Shown in pieces: positions 13,090 to 13,814 of a stretch of 13,814 nucleotides of DNA. This DNA comes from Acidimicrobiales bacterium (GTDB lineage: Bacteria > Actinomycetota > Acidimicrobiia > Acidimicrobiales > RAAP-2). Every line of letters begins with the position of its first letter. The stretch's first letter is position 1. A model generated the notes under the pieces. That model searched no databases. It saw only the letters and a list, made by a program, of their open reading frames with translations, and had not been told where the DNA came from. The DNA lies in NCBI GenBank assembly GCA_030044045.1, contig JASHWO010000045.1:1-13814 (forward strand), written 5' to 3'. The position numbers and the translations under genes are program-made.

Positions 13090-13814
13090 ATGAACACCGC
13101 CGGCAGCACGACACCGGCCGGCGCGGCGGCCCCCGGCCGGCTCCCGGTGCCCTCGCTCATCCTGGCGGCCGACCATCGGGCCCGCGGGGTGGTGACCATC
13201 GAGCAGTACCGGGACTACCGCTCGGCGCTGGCTGCCGCCCTGCCCTCCTGCGACGGGATCCTGGCCACCGCCCAGCCGCTGGGCGACCTGGCGACGTCGG
13301 GCGACGTCGGGCCGCACCACCGCACGTACCTCTCCTTGAACCGCACCGGGCTGGCCGGCTCGGCCTTCGAGCTCGACGACCGGCTGGTGGCCAGCGTGGA
13401 GCGGGCCGCCGGGGACGGCTGGACCGGGGTGAAGCACATGACCCGTATCGACCTCGGCGACCCGCTCACCGCCGGCGCGCTGGAGCTGCTGGGGCAGGTG
13501 CTGGAGGCGTCGCGGCGGGCCGGCCTGGAGACGCTGGTGGAGTCGGTGGTGTGGCGAGACGGGGCCATGGCCCGGGACACCGGCTCGGTGGTCCTGGCGG
13601 CGGTGGTGGCCCACGACATGGGGGCGCCGGTGCTGAAGGTCCCGGTGCCCGACGAGCCGCCCGGCACCGCCCGGCAGGAGGCGGTGGCTCGGGTGGTGGC
13701 CAGCGTGGGCGTGCCCGTCCTCTTCCTGGGTGGGCCCCGGCGGGCCGGTGACGGGGACGGCGCGGGGGGCGGGACCGGTGCCGCCGGGCTCCACGATGCC
13801 GCCCGGGAACGGGT
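13090..13814 (+). CDS. Cgl0159-like (beta/alpha)8 aldolase-type protein (3' end outside window)
   Basis: The first 241 codons are in the window and the frame is open at the right edge. After about 20 low-complexity residues, PSLILAADHRARGV matches the start of the DeoC/LacD-like aldolase barrel family typified by Cgl0159, which I recall from the Corynebacterium glutamicum myo-inositol catabolic region. Barrel strands with lysines follow: GVKHMTRIDLGDP (Lys115) and VLKVPVPDEPPGT (Lys183). Lys183 is the better candidate for a Schiff base, by analogy only. ATG 13090 has a weak GGCAGG before it; the better ribosome-binding site GGAGGAGG (13057-13064) fits no start in this frame. It is likely the third gene of the GH4 operon and would cleave or isomerise a phosphosugar or cyclitol-derived acid. 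The family call is good; the function is an inference. Confidence 0.82.
   Translation, partial: MNTAGSTTPAGAAAPGRLPVPSLILAADHRARGVVTIEQYRDYRSALAAALPSCDGILATAQPLGDLATSGDVGPHHRTYLSLNRTGLAGSAFELDDRLVASVERAAGDGWTGVKHMTRIDLGDPLTAGALELLGQVLEASRRAGLETLVESVVWRDGAMARDTGSVVLAAVVAHDMGAPVLKVPVPDEPPGTARQEAVARVVASVGVPVLFLGGPRRAGDGDGAGGGTGAAGLHDAARER

Overview
The window is very GC-rich (mostly above 70%), uses many GTG starts, and has several genes whose promoter appears to sit directly against the start codon (leaderless transcription). This points to an actinobacterium (Actinomycetota). An Acidimicrobiia-like lineage is a guess from gene content only. No rRNA, tRNA, CRISPR array, transposase or integrase was seen.

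Layout. (1) 1-2482, minus strand: a MarR regulator translationally coupled (GTGA overlap) to a fused TMD-NBD ABC exporter that runs off the left edge. The exporter carries the non-canonical ATP-site residues typical of one half of a heterodimer. (2) 2600-4653: a divergent IclR regulator, a hairpin between convergent genes, a MerR regulator with an apparent leaderless promoter, and an ACT + GAF-like sensory protein. (3) 4787-6318: two tandem paralogous ECF sigma factors, each preceded by the same TGTCACA -35-like element and with no visible anti-sigma factor. (4) 6506-9154: a three-gene NodI/NodJ (DrrA/DrrB)-type ABC exporter operon. (5) about 9160-10640: a patch of lower GC holding a frameshifted, truncated HTH (antitoxin/excisionase-like) gene and, on the minus strand, a 63-residue unknown gene plus an unusual YrdC/Sua5-like protein. 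This looks like an acquired or decaying insert. (6) 10701-13814: a carbohydrate-catabolism operon with a GH4 NAD-dependent glycosidase, a beta-hydroxyacid dehydrogenase and a Cgl0159-like (beta/alpha)8 aldolase-type protein cut by the right edge.

How the parts may work together. The left half is dense in regulators: three one-component regulators, one small-molecule sensor and two sigma factors within about 4.3 kb, next to two separate exporters. MarR very probably controls itself and the coupled exporter. The two ECF factors may control themselves and each other, and possibly the NodI/NodJ-type exporter downstream. An 11-bp palindrome, CGAACnGTTCG, occurs once in each of the two main regulatory intergenic regions and was not found elsewhere by eye, so it may be a shared operator. 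The right-hand operon probably oxidises and cleaves a sugar, cyclitol or glycoside by redox chemistry; its substrate cannot be told from sequence alone.
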